This document shows, piece by piece, positions 36,650-47,589 of a DNA stretch of 64,000 bases. The stretch spans positions 30,476,362 through 30,540,361 of the forward strand of contig CM049307.1 of the NCBI GenBank assembly GCA_026874595.1, given 5' to 3'. Source of the stretch: Sipunculus nudus. Its lineage: Eukaryota > Annelida > Sipuncula > Golfingiida > Sipunculidae. Each line of letters begins with the position of its first letter. Positions within the stretch are counted from its first letter, which is position 1. Made by a program: the position numbers and the translations under genes. The notes under the pieces were generated by a model. It did not search any database. It saw nothing but the letters and a program-made list of their open reading frames with translations, and was not told the DNA's origin.

Positions 36650-37202
36650 AAGAAAACACATGAGCCTGAGTTACTGTTTTTATAATAAATACAAAATAAT
36701 TGAATGTTGTATCAAGACTTGGGAAGGTATAGATTCAAAACCACTTTAGAACAAACAAAATCTCAACATTAAATATTAAATCATAGTTCACAATGTTTAA
36801 CCTGCCAGGCAGTGGAGTTTGAAATTACAAACACATTATTAAGGTTCTTTCAAACACATTGACAATAGACCTGGCTCTGGAGGGACCTGGTGCAGTAGGG
36901 TCCACTGACCACACACAAAGGGCTCACCCGGAGCCAACTGTTATGCAATAGTTCTTTCCCCGTTTCCAAATAACAAAAGCTGATCAACCTGTAATTTTGT
37001 AAGACCACAATTTGTTTTCTTTAAAAAAGCAAGAAATACTTCCCTTTTCGTTTAAATTTTGTGTATTCCCCTGTCCTGGAGCACAATCAAAACTTCCTGC
37101 AACTTTTCAAGACACAACTAGAAGTAATTCTGGATAAAATTTGGTGTAACTGAGAGAGCCACAAAAGTGTGTCTACTCTCTTTTACTGCACCAGGTGACC
37201 TC
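36650..37202 (-). other. L1-like 5'UTR
   Basis: Non-coding leader between the right target duplication and ORF1. Confidence 0.7.
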
Positions 37203-37215
37203 CTTTTCCGACACT
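37203..37215. repeat. L1-like target-site duplication, right copy
   Basis: Cttttccgacact, identical to 31848-31860. Confidence 0.95.
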
Positions 37216-38226
37216 TATCACATCATCAATGTAAACAAGACACTGTCTCCACTGGAGACCTCGTAAGACATTTTCCAAAAGGCGTTCGTAGCTCGCAGGC
37301 GCTTTACAAAGGCCAAACGGCATGATCTTGAACTGGTGTAGGCCGAGATGTGTACAAAACGCTGTCTTTTCCTTGGATCCATCCTCCGCCATCTTAAGCT
37401 GCCAATGGCCTGAGGCCATATCAAGTGTCGAAAACCACTGACAACCGGATAAAGTGTCCAACGAATCATCGATTCGTGGTAACGGATATGCGTCTTTCCT
37501 CGTCACGCTATTAAGTCGTCGGTAATCGACGAAAAACCGTACGCCTCCGTCCTTCTTTGTTACGAGCACTATCAGCGAGGCCCAAGGGCTGTTACTGGGC
37601 TCTATGATGTCTTGGTCCAGCATCTTTTGGACTTCATTTTCAACTACAACTTTCTGGCCCTGGGGTACCCGTTGCGGCGGTTGTTTAATCGACGGGCTAC
37701 AACCAGTAACAATTTTATGTTCGGCCATGTTGGTAAGGCCTAACTTTCCATCTGGTCCCAGAAAAACATCTTGATACGCAAAAATGGCTGCTTTTAGGCG
37801 ACTCATCTGATCACATGTAAGGTCACCAGGTACATTGTCTATCAATGGCTGCAAGTGTTCTGATAATTCCATGTCTTTGTGGATATCAAGATAACTGATA
37901 CCTGTATTGTTGTCAGGTAGCGGAATAACTTGATCTACCTCTCTTAACTGGGCAATGGGTGTTCCTTTTGCAACTCTAATTGTCTCATTACTGGGATTTA
38001 TCACTGTGACTGGCACAATCTTATTGGATGTATTGCTTACAGTGCTACCAAAAAGAAGTCCACTCTCTTTAACATATCCAGGGTCTGGCCATAACATAGC
38101 ATCTGTTGGTATCTCAGTCCGTAACTTTCCCAGTTTACGCGGTATAGTTGCTTCATACTTTGATTGAATTATCATCGTCTCTTTCACGTGTACTCGAGCG
38201 ACACTACTGCCAGACTGATAATGCAT
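37216..38226 (-). pseudogene. Gypsy reverse transcriptase, N-terminal part
   Basis: RT fingers and palm: EVQKMLDQDIIEPSNSPWAS, VLVTKKDGGVRFFVDYRRLN, DAYPLPRIDDSLDTLSG, FSTLDMASGHWQLKM, AFCTHLGLHQFKIMPFGL and CLVYIDDVI, including the catalytic YIDD. The frame runs into the L1 insertion right after VISVGK and resumes, still in frame, on the far side at 31847 once one target copy is discounted. The insertion therefore hit an otherwise readable RT. Confidence 0.9.
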
Positions 38227-38249
38227 TTTATGAGGGATCCCTTTAACAA

Positions 38250-38807
38250 TCAGTTCCCCTCTTCCAAGATTGAGTGTGGCAAGTCAATGCCCATCAGTCC
38301 GGGATCCTCAGCTGGCAAAATCACAAATGGAAAGCTCAAGCGTTCCCTAGCTATCTGCAGATCGAATGTTCCATAGCCTTCAGTGGCCATAGGCTGTCCA
38401 GTAACGGTACTAAATGTCTTATCCACCGGGTACAGTACAGGTCGTGTATGTAAGGGCATTCGATCATACAATTCTTTACTGAATATACTGTGAGTTGACC
38501 CTGTATCAACTAAAAAGTTCACATCCATTCCATTTATGCGTCCCGGCAGGTGCCATCCGGAAGCATCTTTTAGTCCGCTAGACCATCCAGGTTTTGAGGT
38601 GGTAGCTGCTCCAGGCATAGCCGGTGCACTAGGTGTCAGTGTCGTAGGTGCAGAAACACGTATGCCACCTCCCAGTCTGGCTCTATTTGCTGAGAGGCCT
38701 AGGTGCCCAATGGGTGTGGACACCTGCTGAAATGATGAACCCGGTGCAATAGGTGCTGATATGTAACAACTTGGCATTCCAACTGGATTACCAATATTCA
38801 AGTGCAC
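38250..38807 (-). pseudogene. Gypsy aspartic protease region
   Basis: Retropepsin-type motif VNFLVDTGSTHSIFSKELYD with the DTGS catalytic triad, and ILPAEDPGLMGIDL as the flap/second motif. Preceded by a Pro/Ala/Gly-rich linker. Joined to gag upstream by a stop near 38811 and to RT downstream by a stop/frameshift near 38240. Confidence 0.8.
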
Positions 38808-38810
38808 AGG

Positions 38811-39488
38811 CTATGGCATATATCCAGGGCAACTAGGTGTTGCTTGCGGCAACTGCGCAATAGGGTTATCTGCTTCCGACATATTCAGTGTCATGGCATA
38901 ACCTCTCTGGCGCCTGCGATTGGGAAAATTTCTTCTGAAATGTCCAACCTCCCCACAATAGAAGCAGGTACCAGGCTCGAATTTGTGCCTTTTCTCATTT
39001 ATTGTCCTTTGACTTTGGCCTGGGGTCACCATCGGAGGGGTCACTATTGGTGTATTGGTTGACCTTGGTTTACTTATGTTTGGTGCATTGGGAGCACGAA
39101 AATCAACCGACTCATCCTCGACTGCGGCGGATAAGTGCACATGCTTTTGTAGCTCATGGTGGTCTAGACCCAAGATATACTGTTCTATCACCAGCTCCTG
39201 TAAAGCATCATAACTTACATTGTTTGCCTGGCTCGTTATACGTTGTAGTGCATACGCGTAGTCTCATAGATTTTCACCAGTTTGACGCTTTCGCTTACGG
39301 AACTCGTTCTTAAAAGCCGTTTTTCGGTCTTTGGGCGCAAATCTTGACTCTAACGCCGCTTTTAATTCACAAAAGTTTTCGCATTGTTCTCTGTGAAGAT
39401 CTCCTAGTACCCGTTGGGCAAAAATCGTAAAGACTGGACCTAAAATCTTCATTCTTGACATTCTGAGAGACCTATGAAAAGTCTCCAT
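38811..39488 (-). pseudogene. Gypsy gag with CCHC zinc knuckle
   Basis: Capsid end (ENFCELKAALESRFAPKDR, FRKRKRQTGENL), an in-frame TGA near 39266, then YDALQELVIEQYILGL and nucleocapsid knuckle CFYCGEVGHFRRNFP, where the last Cys appears replaced by Asn. The start is lost: upstream sequence is the 338-bp satellite array. Confidence 0.8.
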
Positions 39489-40895
39489 GGAAACCAGAAA
39501 TAAGGTCTCTGTTACCTATATCCTTTGAGCTATGGGGCCCCAAAGTACCCCCCAGAATAGTGAAAAATTTCATACAAAAACTTCAATATCTCATTAACTA
39601 CATCACTGATGGTCATGATTTTTGGCATACATATTAATCATGAATTGTTTCATCAGTTCCTACAGACTGGTGGCGCCACCTGTATTTTTCTATTTTTTAC
39701 GAATTGTTTTCTCTATTTTTGAGACCTTAAAAATGTGAACATCTGTTAACAGGGCACAAATCATAACAACTGGACCTAGAATCTTCATTCTTGACATTCT
39801 GAGTGACCTATGAAAAGTCTCCATGGAAACTAGAAATTTGGTCTCTGTTACCCATATTCTTTGAGCTATGGGGCCCCAAAGTACCCCACCAGAATATTAA
39901 AAAATTTCATAAAAAACTTCAATATCTGATTAACTACATCACAGATGGTCATGATTTTTGGCATACATATTGATCATGAAATGTTTCATCAGTTTCTGCA
40001 GACTGGTGGCTCCATCTGTATTTTTCAATTTTTTTAACGATTTTTTTTTCTCTATTTTTGAGACCTGTAAAGATATGAACATCTGTTAATAGGGCACAAA
40101 TCAAAACAACTGGCCCAAGAATCTTCATTCTTTTCACACAGGGAGACCCATGAAAAATCTCCATGGAAACCTGAAATAAGGTCTCTGTTACCCATATCCA
40201 TTAAGCTGTATGGCTCCAAAGTACCCCCCAGAATAATGCAAAATTGGATACAAAAACCCCAGTATCTCAATAACTACAACACTGATGCTCATGATTTTTG
40301 GCATACATGTTGATCATGACGTGTTCCTTCAGTTTCAGCAGACTGGGTGCGCCACCTCTATTTTTTCAAATTTTTACGAATTATTTTCTCTATTTTTGAG
40401 ACATTTAAAGATGTCGTTATCTGTCAACAGGGTACAAATTGTAACAACTGGACCTAGAATCTTCATTCTTGTCATGCAAGGAGGCCCATGAAAAGTGTCT
40501 GTGGAAACCTGAAATTAGTTCTCTGTTACCAATATCCTTCAAGCTATAGGACTCCAAAGTATCTCTCAGAATAATGGAAAATCTTATACAAAAGCTGAAG
40601 AATCTGAACAACTAATCCAGAGACCACCATGCTTCTTTGCATGGATATTAATAATTAAGTGTTTTCATTAGTGTCTGCAGACTGGTGGAGCCACCTGTAT
40701 TTTTTTTAAAGTTTACGCATTTTTTTCTCTATTCTTGAGATATATTCAAACAGACACAATCTCAGCCTGTTGGTTAATCTGTTTGATGCTTCAGTTCAAT
40801 TGTTATATACTACCATTCAGATGATAAAATTTCCTTTTGCAAATCTCTTCCTAGTCAGCTGAGCGTCATGACCCATGGGTCACTTGTTAATTAAA
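39430..40895. repeat. ~338-bp tandem array (4 copies) with terminal motif
   Basis: atcttcattctt recurs near 39445, 39781, 40121 and 40459, giving periods of 336-340 bp. Each unit carries ccatggaaac, ctctgttacc, ggtcatgatttttggcata and gactggtgg-gccacctg. It overlaps the gag end and closes with tcatgacccatgggtcacttgtta at 40866-40889. Confidence 0.9.
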
Positions 40896-40899
40896 TGTG

Positions 40900-41180
40900 C
40901 ATTATTTTACATAAGCTAATCATCTTATGCACATATTACTGTCATATAGTTGAAATAATAATACGTTTAAAAGTATTTGATCATGAGAGTCTCCTTCATC
41001 TTAGATATAGTAAAAAATTTGGCATCGTATAAGTTCAGCAAACATATATTTAATATTTGATTATCACCAGTAAGCAGGGCCATTTCCTCTTAGCTTTTAA
41101 AAAAGAAATAAGTATATTTTGCATTTGCAAATATTTTCCAAAATTCAGCTGAGCGACGTGACCCATGAGTCCCTTGTTTT
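40900..41180. repeat. dispersed-repeat tail
   Basis: Related to the sequence at 2530-2812 (agctga/tgaaataat, atttgatcatga, ttcagctgagcgacgtgacc, cccttgtt), so both are copies of one dispersed repeat. Confidence 0.7.
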
Positions 41181-41199
41181 GTTTTCGCGCCTTTAAATA

Positions 41200-41600
41200 C
41201 CCCAATCATTGCCTATTAACAGAAATGTTAGCATTATAAATAAAAAAAATTTACAAGACAAATGTCTTTCATATTATGTATATACATAGATATGGCTATG
41301 GGATAACATATATTAAATTGGGGTTATGACCTTTCCTCTGACAATGGCCTTGACCTTGAATATTTCCATATTTCGTAAAAATCAAACAAAATCTTGAATA
41401 TCTCTGCAAGGGATGCATGGATTGATCAAAAAATCAAAATGACCGAAGAACTTGGATAGCTTTATCTTTCGCAGTGACCAGGTGGAGCAACCTTCTGTCA
41501 TTTTCTTGCTTTCGCGCCTTTTAATACCCCATCATGGACACTTGACAGTACTTAGAGCATTATAAGTCAAACCAAATGGACAGATTTCTTTCATATTATG

Positions 41601-41665
<65 letters not shown>

Positions 41666-42090
41666 GTGTGTGTTTTATGGAATCAGGTATATATTTAAAT
41701 AGGGGTCATGACCTTTACTATGAAAGTGACTTTGACCTTGAATATTTCCATATTTGGTGAAAATCACACAAAATCTTGAATATCTCAATAAGGGATGCAT
41801 TGATTTGTCAAAAATTCAATTAGACCAAAGATCTGGGATAGCTTTGTCTTCTGCAAAAGACAGGTGGCGCCACCTTGTGCTGTTTCTTGCTTTCGCACCT
41901 TTTAATACCCCATCATTACTAGTTTACAGTACTGTGAGCATTATAAGTAAAAAACTAATGGACAGATTTCTTGCATATTCTGCGGATATATAGATATGGG
42001 TTATGGAATGAGGTATATTTAAATTCGGATCATGGCCTCCTATGGGAATGGCCTTGATCTGAATATTACCATATTTTGTGAAATATATAT
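41200..42090. repeat. ~330-380-bp tandem array (3 copies)
   Basis: tgacctttgaccttgaatatttcc-type segments recur at about 41330, 41706 and 42030. Units share ttttaataccccatcat and gcctttgaat-like stretches. An AT microsatellite at 41602-41672 lies in the middle. One unit carries ggtggcgccacc at 41863-41874. Confidence 0.85.
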
Positions 42091-42099
42091 TGTGTTCAA

Positions 42100-42840
42100 G
42101 TTGAAAGATGGAAAAAACCATGGTAGCTTGCCAAACGCCAGTCTATTCTTCTGAAGATTGGGGGCTATTCTTCAAGGCGGGGGGGGGGATTAATTGTCTG
42201 GGTCTCTTTAATCACTTATATGTTGTAGATCACACGCCTTTAGTAATCAGAGGTTCCACTGAAGTTATTTTAACTATAGTGATACAGCAACTGAAATGTA
42301 TAACGTTTAACATGTTCGAATACCCTAATGTGTTCATTTCGTATAAATGAGTTATAGCAAATCGATATATACGAATGGATCCCAAACACTGTGTACATTC
42401 TAGCCATGTTTTGCTTTAAATTTTGAAACCAAAAGTAAAATGACTGGTGTGGTTTCGACAGTTGACACCAAACCTGAAGCATTTTGTGCAGAAAATTTTC
42501 ACAATTCTAACATTTTGATATATTTGCAGATTTTACTTTGAATAAGTTGAGAGGATAACTTTGAGTTATTTCTTCATTCTTGATTTCTTTAAAAAAAAAA
42601 GTTGTAGCTTAATAATTATATAAAACATCAACGTTAGATTTAAGTTTTAGTTCTTATATGGGAGGTAAAGCTTTTGGCACCAAACTCCTAGGAGTAGCAC
42701 ATGGCCAGGAATCTTGTCTATGTGTATGATGGATTCCCTTGTGATGTCACTCTGGGTACAAGAGATTCTGGCTAAAAGTTGTTCAGTTGTTGAACTGAGA
42801 GCAGTGTCTGCTATCTACAAGTGCAGCGGCTAAAGAGCAG
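42100..42840. other. intron 9, unassigned
   Basis: No gene recognised. Confidence 0.4.
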
Positions 42841-42851
42841 GCACATGTACA

Positions 42852-43082
42852 ATGAAAAGGTACAGAACTCAATCCACAGGAATGAGGATGGACCATAACT
42901 TAGAGCCAGATGCTGTTGAACTTCTGAAGACCATACGTTGCAGCTGCAAAGAAGATTGTGCTAAAGCTCGATGTGCCTGTAACCAACTTGACTGCTCTGC
43001 AGCGTGTGGAGAATGTCGAGGGACTAGCTGTATAAACTCAGTTTTTGTGCCAGAGGAAATAAGAGATCCTGATGATGACTGA
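42852..43082 (+). CDS. Cys-rich (CXC-like) terminal exon, orphan
   Basis: A 76-residue open frame, probably a last exon entered at an acceptor tccacag near 42879. It encodes DAVELLKTIRCSCKEDC, then KARCACNQLDCSAACGECRG and a short acidic end PEEIRDPDDD. The Cys spacing resembles the tail of the 1535-aa transposon protein (CGCKVQNGC...CKCVKANLRCTALCACGGDC), so this is most likely the last exon of a different transposon's gene. Nothing else of that protein was found nearby. Confidence 0.5.
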   Translation: MKRYRTQSTGMRMDHNLEPDAVELLKTIRCSCKEDCAKARCACNQLDCSAACGECRGTSCINSVFVPEEIRDPDDD

Positions 43083-43089
43083 ATTATTA

Positions 43090-44410
43090 TTGCTTACACA
43101 TGGCAATGTGTATCCGTACTTGTTTTATTTTGCAGCAATATACATTCGTACTGCATTATTCTTCTCTTGTTCTTTGATGTACAACGATTTGCAGCTGTTC
43201 TTATGTCGATTTGCATGAGTCAAAGTATATTCAAGAGAACTCAATGCACGCAACTAATCATGCCGTCCGCTTTTTGATGGTAAAGCCATGAGGGTAACCA
43301 TGTATATATAGGTTGTGCATAAGCTCTTTTATTGCATCTAGTTTTAAACATTTCACGTGACCCAGGGGTCATGAGGTTCAGCTGATCGCTGACACTGAGA
43401 AATTCTAGTTTGCTCTCATTTTACTATTTTATTTTTCAATTCTTGTCTTTGGCAGTTTTATTGAATGGATTTATTGAATGGATTTCTTTTTAATTTTCCA
43501 TTTAAGTACAAAAATTCTGAAACTATGTCCGCAACAGTTCTGAAGAACGGGTTGGGCCAATTTTCTTCATTTAAACATTTTAACAATGACACATGTCCAG
43601 ATGATGTACAATGTTTATTATTTTTGTTTGAGTGCCAACATTTTGTTTTGCAGCCAAGAACACTAACAAAAGTAAGATTTTCTAAATGCTTAAACACACA
43701 AGATTGCACGTTACTCGCAGAATATAGGTCACAGTGACCTAATGTTTTGTATGCAAGGAGATTTTCTATAATGACATAATTTGGACATTAAGTAAGATGT
43801 TTCTTGGTCGAGTGGTAACGGACGACTGGAACTTCGTTGTACAAAATTACAAAAAAATGAATGAAATTGAGAAAGAATACATGGTACCACCAGTCGTGCA
43901 CAGCTGAAAAAATATCCAAGATCATCAAGCTTACCAAATTTGAGATAAAAAATCAAGAAACAATTACTTAGACGTCTCATTTAAAGTATGAATTTCATAT
44001 ATAAATCAATATGCCACAATTTTATTTTCTAATGTCTGCAGCAGTTGTTAAGACCTCGCTGATCAGAATTTCTTCAAAATTTCCATGGTGATATAGAGAC
44101 ACGTGAAAATTATGAACATTCTTTCAATCTGTGAATTAGAGTTACAGTTCTGAAATGTCAACCCTAATTTCTAAGTCTGAACAATATTATGGAAAATACG
44201 CACAAGTTACGAAAATGTAGCTGCCGACACCAGTCATGCACAAAGGAAAGGGGTATCCATGGTCAATAAACTCAGGGAATTTCAGAAAGATGGATGCATT
44301 CATCATCGGGATATTTAAAGTATATATGAAGTATGAATTTCATACATATGAAATATATATGAAATACATAAATTAATCAACTGCCAAAAATGTTCAAATT
44401 TCACCATTGT
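43090..44410. repeat. two diverged ~350-400-bp repeat units
   Basis: Units starting near 43830 and 44190 share caccagtc(g/a)tgcaca, gtatgaatttcata, and ttctg(c)ag/tctgca(a/g) segments. A sequence near 43358 (cacgtgacccaggggtcatgag) resembles the terminal motif of the dispersed repeats. No gene seen. Confidence 0.55.
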
Positions 44411-44414
44411 GTCT

Positions 44415-44882
44415 GCAAGAGATCTGAAAAACTGGCTGGCCAACTGGTATATATATGTAACAATGATATCTGTGCAGATGCACCATGTTTCATTTTCTGG
44501 ATTGAGTGCAACTCCCTTCTCTCACATCTATAAAAAGAATCCTGAGCAGTCCCGTCCGCTCTTTGTGCTAACTTACAGGACAGACAGAGGGAAAGGGTCA
44601 AAAGGGCTTAGGTTATGATGAATCCCCTCAATCGTGCGGCCTAATATAAAGTTTCGCGACAAGGTATTCCTACGTGTAAATTTCTTAAACAAAACAAGCG
44701 AGGACCACCTGTTACTTACCTCCTTTCTCCTTTCACTATTCACACATATGGGCATATCCCCAGCTCCCAGTTGGCTGTGCCATGACTGTCAATCAGAAAA
44801 TGCGCCTGACTGATTCTGCTAATCACAAAGAAGTAAGCTTGTCCCAATTTAGACAGGCCAGTGATAAAACTGGTTGAACTCC

Positions 44883-44919
<37 letters not shown>

Positions 44920-45419
44920 ACCTTGACAATTAAAGAGACAAAAGAGTCTGCTCGTGGCATCCAACTATCCAACTATCTTCTTGAGTGCAGTCATTGTATC
45001 AGGCTATAGTTATGTCTGTTTGATTCTATACTTGCCCTAACAAATTACACAGTCAATTATAAGTTACACAGATATTTTTAACTCTGCTTACTTGCTATGG
45101 TTCTTTGAATTACCTAGGCAGACAATATCTATAAAATCCTGTCCCAAAAATTAGAAGTCTGCCGCACCGCTAAAGGTAACTGGGCAATGCAGTATTATGG
45201 GACATCGGAAGGTCACACATAGAAACCGAGATTATATAACTGGTTGATATCACCAGTGGATGAGCTAACATGATGAGTCAGCCAACAGATGAACGGAAGT
45301 GTTATGGGCTAGTTGAACAAGTACAGCACGAGCCTCATACAAAGGGACGAAATTCTCCTGGACATGTAACATAGTAAACATTTTTGATGCTGGGTCTCAT
45401 GTGGGTATATCATTAGTTG

Positions 45420-45420
<1 letters not shown>
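44415..45420. other. intron 9, unassigned, with (CT)n
   Basis: A (CT)n run at 44886-44916. No gene recognised. Confidence 0.5.

Positions 45421-45421
<1 letters not shown>

Positions 45422-45462
<41 letters not shown>
45422..45462. repeat. (AT)n microsatellite
   Basis: Pure AT run followed by caccagccatgctggtt, a short perfect palindrome. Confidence 0.95.
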
Positions 45463-45465
<3 letters not shown>

Positions 45466-45775
45466 CAGCCATGCTGGTTTATTGTATATAGATGGTAATA
45501 GTATACACAGAAAAGTCGGTTTACTGACGGTGGGAATCGAACCGAATCTTCCGATTTTCGGTCGGCGGCCTTAACCACTTGGCTACGCCAGATTCCCTTC
45601 CCATAGGTGACGTCACGGTAGTGCAAAGTCGCCGTGCCTACACATGAAGTGGATGAGACTATGACGTCACTACCGTGACGTCACTTCGCTGGTTCCTATA
45701 AAAGTGTGAAAATCGTGGGTTCGATACCCACCGTCAGTGAACCGACTTTTCTATGTTTACCATTTCCATATATAT
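45466..45775 (-). repeat. tRNA-derived SINE in a fold-back arrangement
   Basis: The minus strand of 45522-45594 folds like a tRNA: acceptor tctggcg pairing with cgtcaga/t at six of seven positions, D-arm gccaagtggttaaggc, anticodon arm ccga-ccgaaaa-tcgg (GAA in the anticodon position) and B box ggttcgattcc. At 45716-45740 the tail of the same element appears on the opposite strand with a perfect T-arm (gtggg-ttcgata-cccac) and the same trailing ccgtcagt(g/a)aaccgactttt. Between them gtgacgtcacggtagtg (about 45607) and its reverse complement (about 45668) extend the inverted pair. It is a repeat, not a working tRNA gene. Confidence 0.7.
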
Positions 45776-45779
45776 ATAA

Positions 45780-46440
45780 ATATAGTCATAAAGTGTAAAT
45801 ATTTGGCCTTCATATCATAGTCAACAGTTCCTTAGAGAAAGGGGAATAATTTGAGTATAAATTCAGTCAAGTCATTTTCAAGATGGCGTCTCTACGGAAC
45901 TTCACATTGTGACGATCATAAAATTTGACAACTTGATGTGTTTCCATACATAATGTATTGTCTGTTACCAAATATCTTTGGAACTGCTGCTGCCTTCAGT
46001 TTCAAATTTCACATGAATGTTGATCATGTGACTGCTAAATGATTTTGACTTGCAGGTGGCGCCACCTGTATGAGCTACTTTCTGCAGGCTGTAAGGGTCT
46101 TTTCTATTTTTTTCAAAGATATGTCATAAAGTATTAATATTTTGGCTTTCATATCAAAGTAAATATTTGCTTAAAAAAGCGGAATTAAATGAGTATAAAT
46201 TCAGTCAAGTCATTTTCAAGATGGCGTCTCTACGGAACTTCAAATTGTGTCAATCACATACATGATGTATTGTCTGTTACGAAATCAGGAACTGCTGCAG
46301 CCTTCAGTTTCAAATTTCACAGGAATATTGATCATGTGACTGCTTAATGATTTTGACCTGCAGGTGTCTCTACCTGTGTTGAGCTACTTTCTCCAGGCTG
46401 TAATGGAATTTTCTGCTCTTTCCAATATATGTCATTTAGT
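45780..46440. repeat. two ~340-bp tandem units
   Basis: ttcagtcaagtcattttcaa and gatggcgtctctacggaact recur at 45862 and 46202. The first unit contains caggtggcgccacctg at 46053-46068, with the shared palindromic core. Confidence 0.9.
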
Positions 46441-46444
46441 GTTT

Positions 46445-47136
46445 ATTTGTTATAATCCGCCAAAACAGAGTCTCCTTTGAGACCCTTGGAACGATCTTTC
46501 CGAAACCAAGCATAATTGTTCCCTCGCATAAGTAGTTGTGCGTACCATTGATAGGTGATGCCACCTGCAATCCTTCCTGTGCAATACAAACCTGGGTGTC
46601 TTTTAGATAACAGCCCATATCTCAGCAGTGGTTCAACGTATTGTGCTAAAATTTTGCATGTCCATAGATCTTAGATCTTTCCATCTCGTAATGGAGATTT
46701 TTGGCGCCACCTATAATACTTTTTACCTTGCGTCCATCTCTGGATTTGCCATCTGTTCGTCTTAGTGGTTGTTCAGTGTATTGGGTTGAAATTGTGCATT
46801 TCCACAGATACTCGACACCTCTGGTAAACAAGACTGGTGGCGCCATCTGCATTCGTTTTTGCATGGCATCCATCCGTACATTTGCTTTGGATGAAAATTG
46901 CTCATATCTCAGAAGTTGTTCAAGGTATTGGTCTGAAATTTAGTATGTCCATCCATCTTGAAAAGTTTTCTCGTAAACCAGACAGGTGGCACCACCTACC
47001 TCGTGCAATAGGACAGTGTCCATTTCGAAAGGAATGAATGGTATTTTCACATTCACATTCATTTTCTTTCTTAATCACCTGCCATCGTCAACAGTAATTC
47101 ACAGAGTGAACATTAGACCCCTGGGTCTCTTGTTAC
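46445..47136. repeat. dispersed satellite-type repeat, complete-looking
   Basis: Begins ataatccgccaaaacagagt (about 46452), like the sequence starting at 62785, holds three degenerate units each with a gg(t)ggcgccacc/atc core (46694, 46836, 46985), and ends cctgggtctcttgtta. Start and end motifs recur elsewhere, so it may be one mobile unit. Confidence 0.7.
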
Positions 47137-47244
47137 AAACATTTATTCAGATGAAATAATCAAGGGGAGACGTTAAGTATTTGTCTTGTTAATGGTTATC
47201 ACAACAACACATTCTTAGATAACATTTATTTCTTTATTTATTTA

Positions 47245-47276
47245 CATATATATTTATATATATATATATATATATC
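47245..47276. repeat. (AT)n microsatellite
   Basis: AT run upstream of exon 10. Confidence 0.9.
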
Positions 47277-47369
47277 ATGGCAGCCTTTTCAAAATGTCAA
47301 TTGCGTGTAAAACATACAAATATAATGAAATATTATAATACGCTTTATATGTGGTTTGATTTATTCAAG

Positions 47370-47493
47370 GCCCCATTCAGCGTCAGACAGAGCACCATCA
47401 AAGTTTGCGGCCTTCCAGTCACGTGATACTCGATGCAGCCTCTTGGGACAAAGAGGACGTCAAAAAGTGGCTGTACAAGCAAGGTCTGGACGG
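47370..47493 (+). CDS. ARM-TIR-SAM gene, coding exon 10 (SAM start)
   Basis: 124-nt exon between tattcaag and gtaagt, phase 1 entry, phase 2 exit. It encodes a linker PIQRQTEHHQSLRPSSHV followed by SWDKEDVKKWLYKQGLDG, the opening of a SAM-like domain (W-x-x-x-DV-x-x-WL...GL..Y). A degraded paralogue of this exon occurs at 60021-60118. Confidence 0.85.
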
Positions 47494-47589
47494 GTAAGTA
47501 ATGTAAAAAAACTATACGGACAATCAGTAGCTCTTGTCGGAATCAAAAGGGAATTGCCAAAATATTGTTAACTTAAAAATACTCAATAT

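Larger units (their letters stand above)
31861..37202 (-). mobile_element. L1/Tx1-like LINE nested in the Gypsy element
   Basis: 5342-bp minus-strand LINE bounded by a perfect 13-bp direct repeat. Its 3' end is the poly(A) (plus-strand T run at 31861-31881). ORF1 (36645-35809) and ORF2 (35590-32065) follow a 5'UTR of about 560 bp. ORF2 has at least one frameshift and two internal deletions, so this copy is dead. Related to the copy at 60.2-62.8 kb. Confidence 0.95.
29514..39488 (-). mobile_element. Ty3/Gypsy retrotransposon, interrupted and degraded
   Basis: Minus-strand LTR-retrotransposon in intron 9, antisense to the host gene. In its own direction: gag with zinc knuckle (39488-38811), aspartic protease (38807-38250), reverse transcriptase start (38226-37216), a 5.3-kb L1-like insertion (37202-31861), RT end and RNase H (31847-31185), integrase and C-terminal tail (30814-29514). 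Several in-frame stops and frameshifts (for example near 39264, 38811, 30250). The gag end fades into the 338-bp repeat array and no LTR pair was recognised. About 4.6 kb of Gypsy sequence in total. Confidence 0.9.
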
